A stretch of DNA of 64,000 bases. Source: UMGS1908 sp045655005. GTDB taxonomy: Bacteria; Bacillota; Clostridia; Christensenellales; UBA1242. Every line of letters starts with the position of its first letter. Position 1 is the first letter of the stretch. Both the position numbers and the translations under genes were made by a program. Positions 54,126 through 63,561 of the stretch are shown here, one piece after another. The notes under the pieces were generated by a model. The model was not told the origin of the DNA and did not search any database. It worked only from the letters and a program-made list of their open reading frames with translations. Location: positions 1 through 64,000 of the forward strand of contig JAZOOJ010000019.1 in assembly GCA_045655005.1 (NCBI GenBank), given 5' to 3'.

Positions 54126-55073
54126 TTATTGATTTTGTTCATCGGTGTTACATTTATTACAAGTAGTTATCATCTCAATGTATCTTCTTTTTATTTCTTT
54201 AATGATTATTTCTTTGTTTTTGATTATAAATTCGTGTTCAGTAGAGTAGTCGCAAAGAGAAAGTTCATCATATCTTTCATACAACATCACATAGTCGTTA
54301 AATATCTTTTCAGAGGTTGCGTCTATGTCGAAATCTTGAGGGATAATATTACTGTTTATAATGCAATTCTGGAAGTTTTTATCGTTTTGGAAGTGTTGGT
54401 CACGTAATTGAGAGAGTATATGCATTGCGGTATATCTTGCATCAAATTCTATTGGGAAAATGTAATTTTTGCGTACATAGTTTATTTCAACATTTTCGTT
54501 TTTTAATTGGTTAAAAATAGAATTGAATGTCATAGTAAATATCATTATTGCATTTTGTTCGTTCGGTTCAATTTGTCCACTTAGAAATAGTGTCCAAAAG
54601 TAACTTTGAAAAACGTGTTGGTTCTCGTGCAAGATGGTTTCAATTAATTCGAAATGAATATTCTTTATGCTGCCCATTTGCGAGAAATATTCGGTTGAGT
54701 TTAAAGAAATGTATTTTTGCATAAAGGCATATAAATATTCTTGATATTCATCGTGAGGGGTGGAGCCTTGGTAGGTGTTATAAAAATTCCATAATGTTTC
54801 TAAGTGGTTTTTGTCAAAACAATCAATATTTAGATTAAGTATGGTTTCAATTCGTTTCTTGTTGAAAATTATAGTTTTGCTTTGATTAGTGACCTTGCCA
54901 GATGCACCAAAAGCGTTCATTTCTTCAAAACGAATATCTGGTTCAAAAGGTATGTTGTGTAATTCGTAATTTGCCTTCGTAATAATTGCCAATTGTGTTG
55001 CAAGTTGGTCATAGTTAATTGGGAATGTAAAGTTTTTAATAAAATCGGCACACAAATTAATTAAATCTTGCAT
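54126..55073 (-). CDS. HExxH-containing (zincin-like) hypothetical protein
   Basis: 315 aa on the minus strand, good AAAGGA site. Unknown family. It holds a zincin signature H149-E-N-Q-H153 inside a helix (ELIETILHENQHVFQS) and a later FPIEFDARYTA (Glu209/Asp211) that could give the third zinc ligand. No signal peptide is visible, so it appears cytoplasmic. The rest is mainly helical and rich in Asn, Gln and Ile. HExxH can occur by chance, but its amphipathic helical setting and a downstream acidic pair fit a metallopeptidase-like fold. It is convergent with the PAP2 gene and divergent from the lipoprotein. Confidence 0.7.
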   Translation of the reverse strand: MQDLINLCADFIKNFTFPINYDQLATQLAIITKANYELHNIPFEPDIRFEEMNAFGASGKVTNQSKTIIFNKKRIETILNLNIDCFDKNHLETLWNFYNTYQGSTPHDEYQEYLYAFMQKYISLNSTEYFSQMGSIKNIHFELIETILHENQHVFQSYFWTLFLSGQIEPNEQNAIMIFTMTFNSIFNQLKNENVEINYVRKNYIFPIEFDARYTAMHILSQLRDQHFQNDKNFQNCIINSNIIPQDFDIDATSEKIFNDYVMLYERYDELSLCDYSTEHEFIIKNKEIIIKEIKRRYIEMITTCNKCNTDEQNQ

Positions 55074-55242
55074 AATTGTTTTCCTTTTAAGTGTAAGTTA
55101 TGCTCAATGCGAAAAAGAGTTGAGCTTTTTAATGCTACCATACTAAAAGTATAAGTATAAATATGTAAAAATGCAAGTAGATATGTTAAAATTGGTGTTC
55201 GTTTATAAAATTTTTCAAAAATTAATTTTGTATCGTTTTGAT

Positions 55243-55270
55243 TTGACACAGGCAGTGCTTATTATATAAG
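55243..55270 (+). promoter_or_regulatory. Promoter of the Pro-rich lipoprotein
   Basis: TTGACA at 55243-55248, 16-nt spacer, TATAAG at 55265-55270; AAAGGAG follows before the ATG at 55303. Confidence 0.5.
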
Positions 55271-55302
55271 ATATATCTATACGAAAATTAAAGGAGAATG
55301 AT

Positions 55303-56310
55303 ATGATAAAGAAAGTTTTAAATAAATTTTTGGCATTTTGTTTAACTGTGCCATGTGCGTTTGCTTTAACCGCATGTAAAGAGGAGGTTCCGCCAGCAAC
55401 ACCACCGAGCTCAGAACCTAGTGCAGAGACACCGGTGGCACCTCCAACAACTCCGCCAGCAGAAACACCAGTAACACCACCAGCAGACAACCCAGCAACA
55501 CAATTAACTTTTGATGTTTGGGACGGAACGGTTGGAGTCGTTTCTGATCCAGTCGAAGGAGTTATTACTATTGATTCAGCAGCAGAATTTGCAGCGTTTG
55601 CTGAAGATGTTAATTGTGGCAATGAATATGTGGGTATTACAATTAAGTTAACTTGTAACATTGACTTAAATAATCAAGAGTGGACTCCAATCGGCTTTGG
55701 TTCATCAAATGCATATGGTATACCTGATGGTAATTCTTTATGGTTTGATGGAAATTTTGACGGAGAAGGACATACAATTAAAAATTTAAAAATTACAACA
55801 TTTGAGGGTGGCGGTATTGAGAGCCAAACATCAGCTTCAGGTGTTGCTTTGTTTGGTCATACTTTTAATGCTTCAATTGAAAACCTAATTGTTGATACTG
55901 CAGAAGTTGAAGGGAATCACTTTGTTGCAGCTGTAGTTGGGTTTGCGATTGGAACAGATGTTGAAAATGTAACAGTTAAGAATGCTGAAATAAGTTGCGT
56001 GTATGATAACGGAGATGAGAGTGGAGATAAAGCAGGTGCAGTTGTTGCCTTTATTACTGATTCAGAAGATGAAGAAGGAAGTGTTAAGAATTGTACAGTT
56101 AGCAATTCAACTGTTGATGCAGACAGAGATGCGGGACAAGTGATTGGTTGTATTGGTAAAATAGTTGGTAATGATGTTGAACTTGAAAATAATAGTGTCA
56201 CAAATGTTACTGTTTCTTATAACGGAGATATTGAAAATAAACATTCTAACAACTCTAATACACATATTAACAATGATATAATTGGTAGAGATGCAAGACT
56301 TGAACAATAA
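55303..56310 (+). CDS. Lipoprotein with Pro-rich stalk and beta-helix (GLUG-like) domain
   Basis: 335 aa. Signal peptide with lipobox ALTAC (Cys about 25), a Pro/Thr/Glu-rich stalk (about 28-65) and then a beta-helix domain with IDSAAEFAAFAEDVN...NIDLNNQEWTPIG...FDGEGHTIKNLKI...ALFGHTF...IENL. The same framework (DLxxQxWxPxG, FDGxGxxIKNxxI, FG) occurs in the 723-aa protein at 39560. The stalk suggests display away from the membrane. Likely a surface adhesin or carbohydrate-binding protein; enzyme motifs were not seen. Confidence 0.82.
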   Translation: MIKKVLNKFLAFCLTVPCAFALTACKEEVPPATPPSSEPSAETPVAPPTTPPAETPVTPPADNPATQLTFDVWDGTVGVVSDPVEGVITIDSAAEFAAFAEDVNCGNEYVGITIKLTCNIDLNNQEWTPIGFGSSNAYGIPDGNSLWFDGNFDGEGHTIKNLKITTFEGGGIESQTSASGVALFGHTFNASIENLIVDTAEVEGNHFVAAVVGFAIGTDVENVTVKNAEISCVYDNGDESGDKAGAVVAFITDSEDEEGSVKNCTVSNSTVDADRDAGQVIGCIGKIVGNDVELENNSVTNVTVSYNGDIENKHSNNSNTHINNDIIGRDARLEQ

Positions 56311-56341
56311 TGACGCACACTTTTGATTTTTTGCGTAACAA

Positions 56342-56375
56342 AAAGCCTAAACCAAATTTTTGGTTTAGGCTTTAG
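56342..56375 (+). terminator. Terminator after the lipoprotein
   Basis: 15-bp perfect stem (56342-56356 / 56359-56373). Confidence 0.8.
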
Positions 56376-56479
56376 TTTTGCTTAGAAAATATTTATAAAA
56401 TCAAAAATATGATAAAAAATGTAATTGGCAATAAAAATATCGTAAGTTAAAAGTAGTTAGGCTATATTATAACAATGTA

Positions 56480-56513
56480 TATTAAAAAATCCTAAGCATT
56501 TTGCTTAGGATTT
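56480..56513 (-). terminator. Terminator of tRNA-Asn
   Basis: AAATCCTAAGC (56487-56497) / GCTTAGGATTT (56503-56513); on the minus strand it directly follows the CCA end and is succeeded by TTTTTT. Confidence 0.8.
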
Positions 56514-56589
56514 TGGCTCCCCCTGTTGGACTCGAACCAACGACCTATCGATTAACAGTCGAGTGCTCTACCGACTGAGCTAAGGAGGA
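56514..56589 (-). tRNA. tRNA-Asn (GTT)
   Basis: 76 nt on the minus strand. Acceptor stem TCCTCCT / AGGGGGA (one T-G), D-loop AGCTCAGTCGGTAGAGC, anticodon loop CTGTTAA (GTT), T-loop GGTTCGAGTCC, discriminator G and encoded CCA. Own promoter and terminator, so a single-gene unit. Confidence 0.95.
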
Positions 56590-56622
56590 ATATTTTTTGT
56601 GCTGTCTTGCAACAACATTAGA

Positions 56623-56651
56623 ATTATAACCCATTAATTTAAATAATGCAA
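56623..56651 (-). promoter_or_regulatory. Promoter of tRNA-Asn
   Basis: On the minus strand TTGCAT (56646-56651), 17-nt spacer, TATAAT (56623-56628). Confidence 0.7.
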
Positions 56652-56678
56652 CACTTTTTTCAAAAAATTTAAAAAAAA

Positions 56679-56707
56679 TTGAAAAATTTTTATTGGGGTG
56701 ATATAAT
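56679..56707 (+). promoter_or_regulatory. Promoter of comFC
   Basis: TTGAAA at 56679-56684, 17-nt spacer, TATAAT at 56702-56707. Confidence 0.65.
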
Positions 56708-56733
56708 TGTTATATGCAAAGTGGGGAAAATGT

Positions 56734-57483
56734 ATGAAAATTAAAGAAATTTTTACTAGTGCAGTTAATTATTTTGATGAATTAATGTTTCCAGAATACA
56801 AGTGTTTTGTTTGTGGCAGAGAAGCAAAAGACTTAGATTATTATATGTGTGAACAATGTAAAAAAGATTTTCCATATATCTCTGGTGTTGTTTGTTGCAA
56901 ATGTGGGCATCCTGTATTAGATGGAAATGATTATTGTGACAATTGCAGATTTTTCAATTATGATTTTGATGAGGCTAGGGCTGTTTTTGAATATAATGAT
57001 AAAACAAAGGGTAGAATTCTTGGTATAAAATATCACAATCAGAAGTATTTAGCGAAATTTTTCGCAAAGCTTATGAAAGATGTTTTAGATGATTGGGGTG
57101 TAAAACCGGATATAATTGTACCAATTCCAATCTCATCTGAACGTAGAAAAGAAAGAGGTTTTAACCAGTCTGAATTGATTGCTGACGAACTGGCGACGCT
57201 TACAGGACTTCCAGTTGTTTCAAAAATTATTTCTAAGAAAAGCGACTCTAAACTTCAAAAGGGTTTGACAATGAAAGAAAGATTTGAAAATATGAAGGGT
57301 GTATTTGAGCTTGATAAAAGGTATATTTTGAAATTTAAGAAAGTATTAATAATTGATGATGTTTTTACAACGGGTGCAACGGTTTCTGAAGCTAGTAGAA
57401 CAATTAGAAAGGCTGGGCCTGATAGAATTTATATTTTGACAGCAGGAAAAAGATTGATGTATAGGGAAGAATATAATATTTAA
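56734..57483 (+). CDS. comFC: ComF family phosphoribosyltransferase-like protein
   Basis: 249 aa. A zinc-ribbon N-terminus (CFVCG, CEQC, CCKCG, CDNC at about 24-80) and a type I phosphoribosyltransferase fold with VLIIDDVFTTGATVSEA. ComFC is needed for natural transformation in B. subtilis and in other bacteria for DNA uptake; it may act in competence or another PRPP-linked reaction. The helicase partner ComFA is not adjacent. Start at 56734 after GTGGGG; an upstream in-frame codon is less likely. Confidence 0.9.
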   Translation: MKIKEIFTSAVNYFDELMFPEYKCFVCGREAKDLDYYMCEQCKKDFPYISGVVCCKCGHPVLDGNDYCDNCRFFNYDFDEARAVFEYNDKTKGRILGIKYHNQKYLAKFFAKLMKDVLDDWGVKPDIIVPIPISSERRKERGFNQSELIADELATLTGLPVVSKIISKKSDSKLQKGLTMKERFENMKGVFELDKRYILKFKKVLIIDDVFTTGATVSEASRTIRKAGPDRIYILTAGKRLMYREEYNI

Positions 57484-57568
57484 TCATATTATACTATTAA
57501 ATTTGTTGCGATTTAGTTTAAAATATTGTACAATAAAATGAGAATAACTATAAAAATTGGAGAATCTT

Positions 57569-60244
57569 ATGGGTTGGCTTACAAATTTAGATAACAAAAG
57601 AAGTTTGAAAAAACTACAAAAGATAGCCGATGAAATCGATTCATTGGAAGATAAATATTTGAATATGTCAGATGAAGAACTGGCTAATCAAACAAATGTA
57701 TTAAAAGAAAGATTAAAGACTGGTGAAACACTTGATGATATTTTGGTTGATGCCTTTGCTGTTGTGCGTGAAGCAAGCACAAGAGTTTTGCATATGCGTC
57801 ATTTTAATGTGCAATTGCTTGGTGGAATTTGCTTGCATCAAGGCAGAATTGCAGAAATGAGAACTGGTGAAGGAAAGACTTTAATATCTACACTTCCTGC
57901 CTATTTAAATGCACTAAGTGGTAAACCTGTTCACATTGTAACAGTTAACGAATATCTTGCAAAAAGAGACGCGGAGTGGATGGGTAAAGTTCATAAATTT
58001 CTTGGACTTAGCGTTGGTTTTGTGTATTCTGCTCAAACACCAGAACAAAAAAGGCAAGCCTATGCTTGTGACATTGTTTATGGAACAAACAGCGAATTTG
58101 GTTTTGATTATTTGCGTGATAATATGGCGATTGACCGAAGGCAAATGCTTGCACGTGGGTATTCCTATGTTATTATCGACGAAATTGATAGTATCTTGAT
58201 TGATGAAGCAAGAACTCCTCTTATTATAAGTGGACCAAGTGGTGAAAGCAGTCAAGAGTATGCTATTGCTGATAAGTTTGCTAAGAATTTAACAGAAGAA
58301 GATTATTCAATTGACGAAAAGCAAAAGACTATTCACTTGACCGAAAGTGGTGTTGCAAAGGCTGAAAGATTTTATAATATTGCAAATTTAAGTGATGTTG
58401 ATAATACTGACTTAAATCATAATATTAACAATGCAATTCGTGCAAGATTTGTCATGAAGCGAGATAACGATTATATCGTTTCAAACGATGAAGTTTATAT
58501 CGTTGATGAATTTACCGGACGTATTATGGTTGGAAGAAGATTCAGTAATGGTCTTCACCAAGCAATTGAAGCAAAAGAAGGAGTTAAGGTTAAGGCGGAG
58601 AATAAAACTCTTGCAACAATTACCTTGCAAAATTTCTTTAAACTTTACGAAAAGATGTCTGGTATGACAGGTACAGCACAGACCGAAGAAGGTGAATTTA
58701 GGGATATTTACGGGCTTGATGTTGTTGTAATTCCTACAAACCTTCCAATGATAAGAGTTGATGAAAATGATGAATTCTATTTTTCTCACGAAGCAAAAAT
58801 TCGTGCAATCATCAATGATATCACAAATTGTGTTGAAAGGAAACAACCGGTATTGGTTGGAACAACAACTGTTGAAAGGTCGGAAGAAATCTCAAAAATA
58901 CTAAGAAGTAAAAAAATTGCACACAATGTGTTGAATGCTAAAAATCACTTGCGTGAAGCCGAGATTGTTGCTCAAGCTGGTAAAATTGGTGCTGTAACAA
59001 TCGCAACAAATATGGCTGGTCGTGGTACCGATATTTTGCTTGGCGGTAATGCTGAGTTTATGGCAAAAGAAGAGATGAAAAAGGCTGGATATTCTGACGA
59101 AATGATTGAAGAAGCAGTCTCTTATGCTCCAACAGCAGATGAAGAAATAATTAAGGCAAAACTTGAATTTCAAAAGTTCTTAGCAAAGCACAAAGAAGTT
59201 GTAAGTGTTGAAAAAGAAGAAGTTAAGGCTCTTGGTGGGCTTAGAATTATTGGTACAGAACGCCATGAAAGCAGACGTATCGACAATCAGTTAAGAGGTC
59301 GTGCAGGTCGTCAAGGCGACCCAGGCTCGTCTGTGTTCTATATTTCAGCAGATGATGACCTTGCAAGAATTTTCGGAAGTGAAAGATTGAAGAAAATGGC
59401 TTCAATGTTCAAACTTGAAGAAGATGCTTCAATCAAGATGAAATTTTTCTCAAAAAGTGTTGAAACCGCACAAAAGAAGGTTGAGGGCAGAAATTATAGT
59501 GTTCGTCGTCAAGTTGTAGAGTACGATAACGTAATGAACAAGCAACGTGAAGAGGTTTATGTTGAACGTAACAAAATCTTAGACAAAATCAGTATGCACG
59601 ATAAAATTCTTGATATGATTTCAGAGTCTGCAAGTTCAATTGTTAACCAATTTATGGGATTTGAAGAAGTTGAAGATGCTGACATTGATGGATTTAATAT
59701 GGCTTTGGAACAAAGAATTATTGAGCCAGGGACTAATTTTATTACACAAGAGATGCTTGAAATAAACTCTGCAAAAGAAGTTGAGGAAGTTGTAATTGAA
59801 AAAGCACTCCAAAAGTACAAAGAAAAGACTGAGGAATTTAAAGAAAAAGGCATAAATATTGAAGATATTGAAAGACTAATTTTACTTAAAGTTTTAGACA
59901 AAAAGTGGATTTCACATATCGATGAAATGGACGAACTTCGTCAAGGCATTGGACTTCGTGCGTATGGAAATCAAAACCCAATAAACATTTATCAAAGAGA
60001 AGGCTTTGATATGTTTGAAGAAATGATTGAAAGTATGCGTATTGAAGTTGCTAATATTATGCTTGCTGTTAATGTTGAAGTGGGTCCTCCAAGGCCAAAA
60101 ATGATGCCAAAGCGTCCATCTGCGATGGAACATTCGGCAAAAGGAACAGTAACAAACACAAAGTCTGCAACGGGCAGAAATGATGCTTGTCCTTGTGGAA
60201 GTGGTAAAAAATACAAAAACTGTTGCGGAAAAGAATCTGAATAA
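57569..60244 (+). CDS. secA: Preprotein translocase ATPase SecA
   Basis: 891 aa. Walker A MRTGEGKTL (about 98-106), DEIDSILIDEARTPLIISG, TNMAGRGTDI, the RIDNQLRGRAGRQGDPG arginine region and a C-terminal SEC-C zinc site CPCGSGKKYKNCCG. SecA drives protein export through SecYEG. Start at 57569 after TTGGAG; a TTG at 57557 is an alternative. prfB, often next, is absent. Confidence 0.97.
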   Translation: MGWLTNLDNKRSLKKLQKIADEIDSLEDKYLNMSDEELANQTNVLKERLKTGETLDDILVDAFAVVREASTRVLHMRHFNVQLLGGICLHQGRIAEMRTGEGKTLISTLPAYLNALSGKPVHIVTVNEYLAKRDAEWMGKVHKFLGLSVGFVYSAQTPEQKRQAYACDIVYGTNSEFGFDYLRDNMAIDRRQMLARGYSYVIIDEIDSILIDEARTPLIISGPSGESSQEYAIADKFAKNLTEEDYSIDEKQKTIHLTESGVAKAERFYNIANLSDVDNTDLNHNINNAIRARFVMKRDNDYIVSNDEVYIVDEFTGRIMVGRRFSNGLHQAIEAKEGVKVKAENKTLATITLQNFFKLYEKMSGMTGTAQTEEGEFRDIYGLDVVVIPTNLPMIRVDENDEFYFSHEAKIRAIINDITNCVERKQPVLVGTTTVERSEEISKILRSKKIAHNVLNAKNHLREAEIVAQAGKIGAVTIATNMAGRGTDILLGGNAEFMAKEEMKKAGYSDEMIEEAVSYAPTADEEIIKAKLEFQKFLAKHKEVVSVEKEEVKALGGLRIIGTERHESRRIDNQLRGRAGRQGDPGSSVFYISADDDLARIFGSERLKKMASMFKLEEDASIKMKFFSKSVETAQKKVEGRNYSVRRQVVEYDNVMNKQREEVYVERNKILDKISMHDKILDMISESASSIVNQFMGFEEVEDADIDGFNMALEQRIIEPGTNFITQEMLEINSAKEVEEVVIEKALQKYKEKTEEFKEKGINIEDIERLILLKVLDKKWISHIDEMDELRQGIGLRAYGNQNPINIYQREGFDMFEEMIESMRIEVANIMLAVNVEVGPPRPKMMPKRPSAMEHSAKGTVTNTKSATGRNDACPCGSGKKYKNCCGKESE

Positions 60245-60252
60245 TTTTAACT

Positions 60253-60295
60253 AAAAGCCATAAGAATTAAATTTCTTGTGGCTTTTAATTTGTCA
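60253..60295 (+). terminator. Terminator after secA
   Basis: AAAAGCCATAAGAA (60253-60266) / TTCTTGTGGCTTTT (60273-60286), one T-G pair. Confidence 0.7.
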
Positions 60296-60299
60296 AAAT

Positions 60300-60329
60300 T
60301 TGACACAAAATAATTTTGTGTGTTATAAT
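60300..60329 (+). promoter_or_regulatory. Promoter of the 610-aa gene
   Basis: TTGACA at 60300-60305, 18-nt spacer, TATAAT at 60324-60329. Confidence 0.75.
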
Positions 60330-60355
60330 TAAATTATTATGTTAGGAGAAAATTT

Positions 60356-62188
60356 ATGGCGTTGGTATTAAATGAAGAAATGAAAGAGTGGTTAAAACCC
60401 AGGATTTCTAAAATTGCTGGTCAAATAATAACCGAGGTTGATGGTGGAGATATTAACGAAAAGTCATTTTCGCAATATAAATTTCGCTGGACGATGGACA
60501 GTTTGAAAAAATCATTTTTTAAGCAATTTGGTGAAAGGCTTGAAAGCGAAGAAATTTTTGGGTTGTGCAAAAACTTTGTGTTAGATGAACTTAGAAGCAG
60601 GGGATTTGAAGAAGATCGTGCACAAAATTTTGCAAGTCGTAATTTTGATATGTCTTTCAGAAGGCAGGTTGACATTGAGTCGTTAACGGTTGAGTTTGCA
60701 AGATATTTAAAGAATGGCGGAAGTTTGAAGAATGTTTCGGCAAAGGAATTGCCAATGTATGAGCATTCTCGCTCTTTTGTAAGAAAAAGTGACGGGGAAA
60801 GTAATGATTTTGCAAGTACGGTTTTATTGGTAAAAGATTTTTACTTTAAAAATCCACAAATTTTTGAAAGTATGGGGCTTTCTGGATTGAAAGAAGAAGA
60901 TTTTGTTTTTGTGCCAAAAGTTGAAAGGGTGGCGGTAAATATTCAAAATTTAACAAGTGAGGTTTGTGACTACATTCGTGCTGGTGGAAAACTTTATGGG
61001 GTGACTGCAAAATCCCTTCCGTTTTTTGAAAGGGCAAGGGGTTATCTTAGATTCCACACAGATGCAGAAGAACTTAATTTAGAACAAGCAATTGATGAGG
61101 TTAAAAACTATTATTTTTCAAACATTGCGCCAAGTGAAAGCGAAGAAGAAAGACTGACAGAGAACGACTTTTTATATATGTCGATGTTTGATTACGAGAA
61201 AGCAAAAACAAGGGAGTCAAGCATTGCAAAGATGTATGAATTGGCACTTTCAAGTGTAGACGAAATGGGTAACGTTGGCAAGGTAAGACATAATCCAGAG
61301 TGGAGTGCGTCATTGTCTGCTTTGGAGTGTGGGCTTACAAGTTTGGAGTTTGTTGCGTTAATGTTTCCGGCAGATAGCGGAATGCATATAAAAAAGGGAA
61401 GGGTGCATACTGAAAAATTCACTTTAATTGGTAAAGACTTAGATGCTTTCGTTCAAAAGTTTGGCGAAAAGAATTTGATTGTGAACATTAAGAAGCACGA
61501 TACGGTCTTGTATCTAAGATTATGTAACCTGGCTACGCTTTTCCCAGAGGGGTCAATCAGTCTTGGGGAATTAATGGATTTTTATGGATACAAAGATGAG
61601 GCTTGTGATTGGACTTTTGGAAGTTCAATCGATGAAAGTGATGTTATTGAAGAATTGCGAATTGTCTATGCTGAAGCAGTTCAAAGATATTTGGAAAATG
61701 GCGGAAGTCTTGAACATTTTGATATGCGTGTAATAAATAAAATGATGGATTTGCGTGGACAAAAGGTTAATCTTTATCACAATTTATATAAACTTGCACT
61801 AAGAAAAGGTCTTGGGCTAAGTGACTATATCAACGGCAAAGAGATTTCTCTTTATGACGCAATTGAACAAGATAATGGTGAAATTGTTGCAAGGAAAAGA
61901 CGTGTTAAGGGTGTGGAAATTCCGCCACTTAGTTACGAGATTGGGTTAGGAGAGAGCAAACACTCAAAAATTGTAACAATAAAAGGTAAAGAGTATACTA
62001 ACTATTTAAGGCAAAAGTTGGAAAAATTAATGCAAGAAAGCGAGATAATGAACAACCCAGAGGCTCCAAAGGAAATGAAAATAAATGAAAGGTTCAGGCT
62101 CGCTGAAATTGTGATTGAACAAGCGGTTGCAGAGTCTGGAAGCGAAGACGCTTTGGCTGGAATTGAGAATCCGAATGCCAGTTGGTAA
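60356..62188 (+). CDS. Hypothetical protein with internal repeats, 610 aa
   Basis: Unrecognised, soluble, mostly helical. Two segments are clearly alike: about 109-165 (LTVEFARYLKNGGSLKNVSAKELPMYE...DFYF) and 198-254 (LTSEVCDYIRAGGKLYGVTAKSLPFFE...NYYF). A third, shorter copy (EAVQRYLENGGSLEHFDMRVINKM) lies near 437-465. The unit YxxNGGSL followed by a Lys/Leu-Pro step may be a helical repeat for binding. No enzyme motif, signal peptide or membrane helix. TTAGGAG precedes ATG. First of three unknown genes that follow secA. Confidence 0.8.
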   Translation: MALVLNEEMKEWLKPRISKIAGQIITEVDGGDINEKSFSQYKFRWTMDSLKKSFFKQFGERLESEEIFGLCKNFVLDELRSRGFEEDRAQNFASRNFDMSFRRQVDIESLTVEFARYLKNGGSLKNVSAKELPMYEHSRSFVRKSDGESNDFASTVLLVKDFYFKNPQIFESMGLSGLKEEDFVFVPKVERVAVNIQNLTSEVCDYIRAGGKLYGVTAKSLPFFERARGYLRFHTDAEELNLEQAIDEVKNYYFSNIAPSESEEERLTENDFLYMSMFDYEKAKTRESSIAKMYELALSSVDEMGNVGKVRHNPEWSASLSALECGLTSLEFVALMFPADSGMHIKKGRVHTEKFTLIGKDLDAFVQKFGEKNLIVNIKKHDTVLYLRLCNLATLFPEGSISLGELMDFYGYKDEACDWTFGSSIDESDVIEELRIVYAEAVQRYLENGGSLEHFDMRVINKMMDLRGQKVNLYHNLYKLALRKGLGLSDYINGKEISLYDAIEQDNGEIVARKRRVKGVEIPPLSYEIGLGESKHSKIVTIKGKEYTNYLRQKLEKLMQESEIMNNPEAPKEMKINERFRLAEIVIEQAVAESGSEDALAGIENPNASW

Positions 62189-62203
62189 ACAGCATAAACT
62201 ATG

Positions 62204-62239
62204 ATAGGTAGAAACAATATGTTTCTACCTATTTTTTTG
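62204..62239 (+). terminator. Terminator after the 610-aa gene
   Basis: ATAGGTAGAAAC (62204-62215) / GTTTCTACCTAT (62221-62232), then seven T. Confidence 0.85.
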
Positions 62240-62327
62240 ATTCCGCAAGGTAAATTAAAAATTTACACAAATATTTTAAATGGGCTATTCAAAGTTGACT
62301 TTATTAATAATTAATTTTATAATAGTA

Positions 62328-62356
62328 TTGATTTAGTTGACATAGTATGGTATAAT
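62328..62356 (+). promoter_or_regulatory. Promoter of the 368-aa gene
   Basis: TTGATT at 62328-62333, 17-nt spacer, TATAAT at 62351-62356. Confidence 0.65.
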
Positions 62357-62413
62357 ATTGGCAACTAAAAAATTGTGCAGTAAATGAATTTTGATAGGGG
62401 GGATTTTATCAAA

Positions 62414-63520
62414 ATGACAGAGGCTGAAAAATATGTCAAGGCGATAGAGTTTCAGAGATTATATGTCGCCGTTGATACAGGTTTTGATGCATCAAAGAAC
62501 GAAGAAGACAAAATTAAATTGGTTGCGGGAAAACTTGGAATAACCGAAGATGAGGGTAAAAAACTTGCCGATTTTATCAAAGACAAAGCTGGTGGATTAA
62601 CAAATGAAAATGCATTAATTCAAGCACGAGAAGATTATTGGAAAAATCTAAACCAAGAGGAAAGCGATGCTAAAACGCAACTTAAAGACAATATAGACAA
62701 CCAAGTTGTTGAAAAAGCCGAACAAGAAGCTTTAAAGGCTGGTAAGGTCGCAAAGGTTGCAAAACGCAAAAGCAGAATTAACATAGTTTTTAAACTTGTA
62801 TTGCTTGGATTAGTTATTGGGGCACTTGCAGGGGGTTCACTTGCAATTATTTCGCCAATAATTAATGCCGTGGCACTTTTGCTTGGTGGACTAAGCGGTG
62901 CAACGCTTATGGGACTTGGTTGTGGGGTTTGGCTTTACAGCGATAAGATAAAAAAATGGTGGGAAAATAAAGACAAGAAAAGAGGTCAAGGCAAGGACAG
63001 ATATTTAGGAAATTACTTCCAAGAAGAAGATGAAAAAGCTCAAAAAGAATTAAGCAAGAAAATTGCGGAGTGGAACAGTGAGAAGGGTAAAAGAACAGCC
63101 CTTCAAACAACATTTAATGACCGCCAGCAAAAAAGGCAAGACGCAGATAATGAGTTTAACAATCATCCGGCAAATAAAAATGCTAAGAATGCGGTGGATA
63201 ATTTAATTCAAAGAATGACAGCCGAGTGGCAGAATGTTCAAACGGCGGATCCAGGGTGGGCAAATTCATATGGCAAGGACTGGCTGAAATATGGAATTGC
63301 AAGACTTAAAAAGCAACTTGCGATGGGAAATATCACAGACAGCAATTATGTGACGGATCTTCAACCATATGAAGACTTTTTTATCGGCTCGGGTGGGATT
63401 TTTGACCCAGCAAGTGCGATTCGTGCAGACTTTGATGCGGCAAACAGAGTATTGTCACCTGGAACAGACCACGGTAAGGACAAAGCGCCGAATGACCCAG
63501 ATTTCTACGAGTTAACTTAA
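62414..63520 (+). CDS. Hypothetical membrane protein with coiled-coil tail, 368 aa
   Basis: Unrecognised. A helical, charged N-terminal domain (about 1-110) is followed by two transmembrane helices with Gly-rich hairpin (about 122-170, including LGLVIGALAGGSLAIISPI and LLGGLSGATLMGLGCGVWLY) and a long charged coiled-coil-like tail (about 175-260), then a C-terminal domain with AEWQNVQTADPGWANSYGKDW. Start at 62414 follows AGGGGGG; ATG at 62384 is an alternative. The next gene is 41 nt downstream. Topology suggests a membrane-tethered scaffold. Confidence 0.75.
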   Translation: MTEAEKYVKAIEFQRLYVAVDTGFDASKNEEDKIKLVAGKLGITEDEGKKLADFIKDKAGGLTNENALIQAREDYWKNLNQEESDAKTQLKDNIDNQVVEKAEQEALKAGKVAKVAKRKSRINIVFKLVLLGLVIGALAGGSLAIISPIINAVALLLGGLSGATLMGLGCGVWLYSDKIKKWWENKDKKRGQGKDRYLGNYFQEEDEKAQKELSKKIAEWNSEKGKRTALQTTFNDRQQKRQDADNEFNNHPANKNAKNAVDNLIQRMTAEWQNVQTADPGWANSYGKDWLKYGIARLKKQLAMGNITDSNYVTDLQPYEDFFIGSGGIFDPASAIRADFDAANRVLSPGTDHGKDKAPNDPDFYELT

Positions 63521-63561
63521 ACAAAACTTTGGTAAAAATATAAATTAAAGGAGATTTAATT

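Noticed and set aside
62337..62342. TTGACA upstream of the 368-aa gene
   Set aside because: Only 8 nt before TATAAT; TTGATT at 62328 has the correct 17-nt spacing instead.
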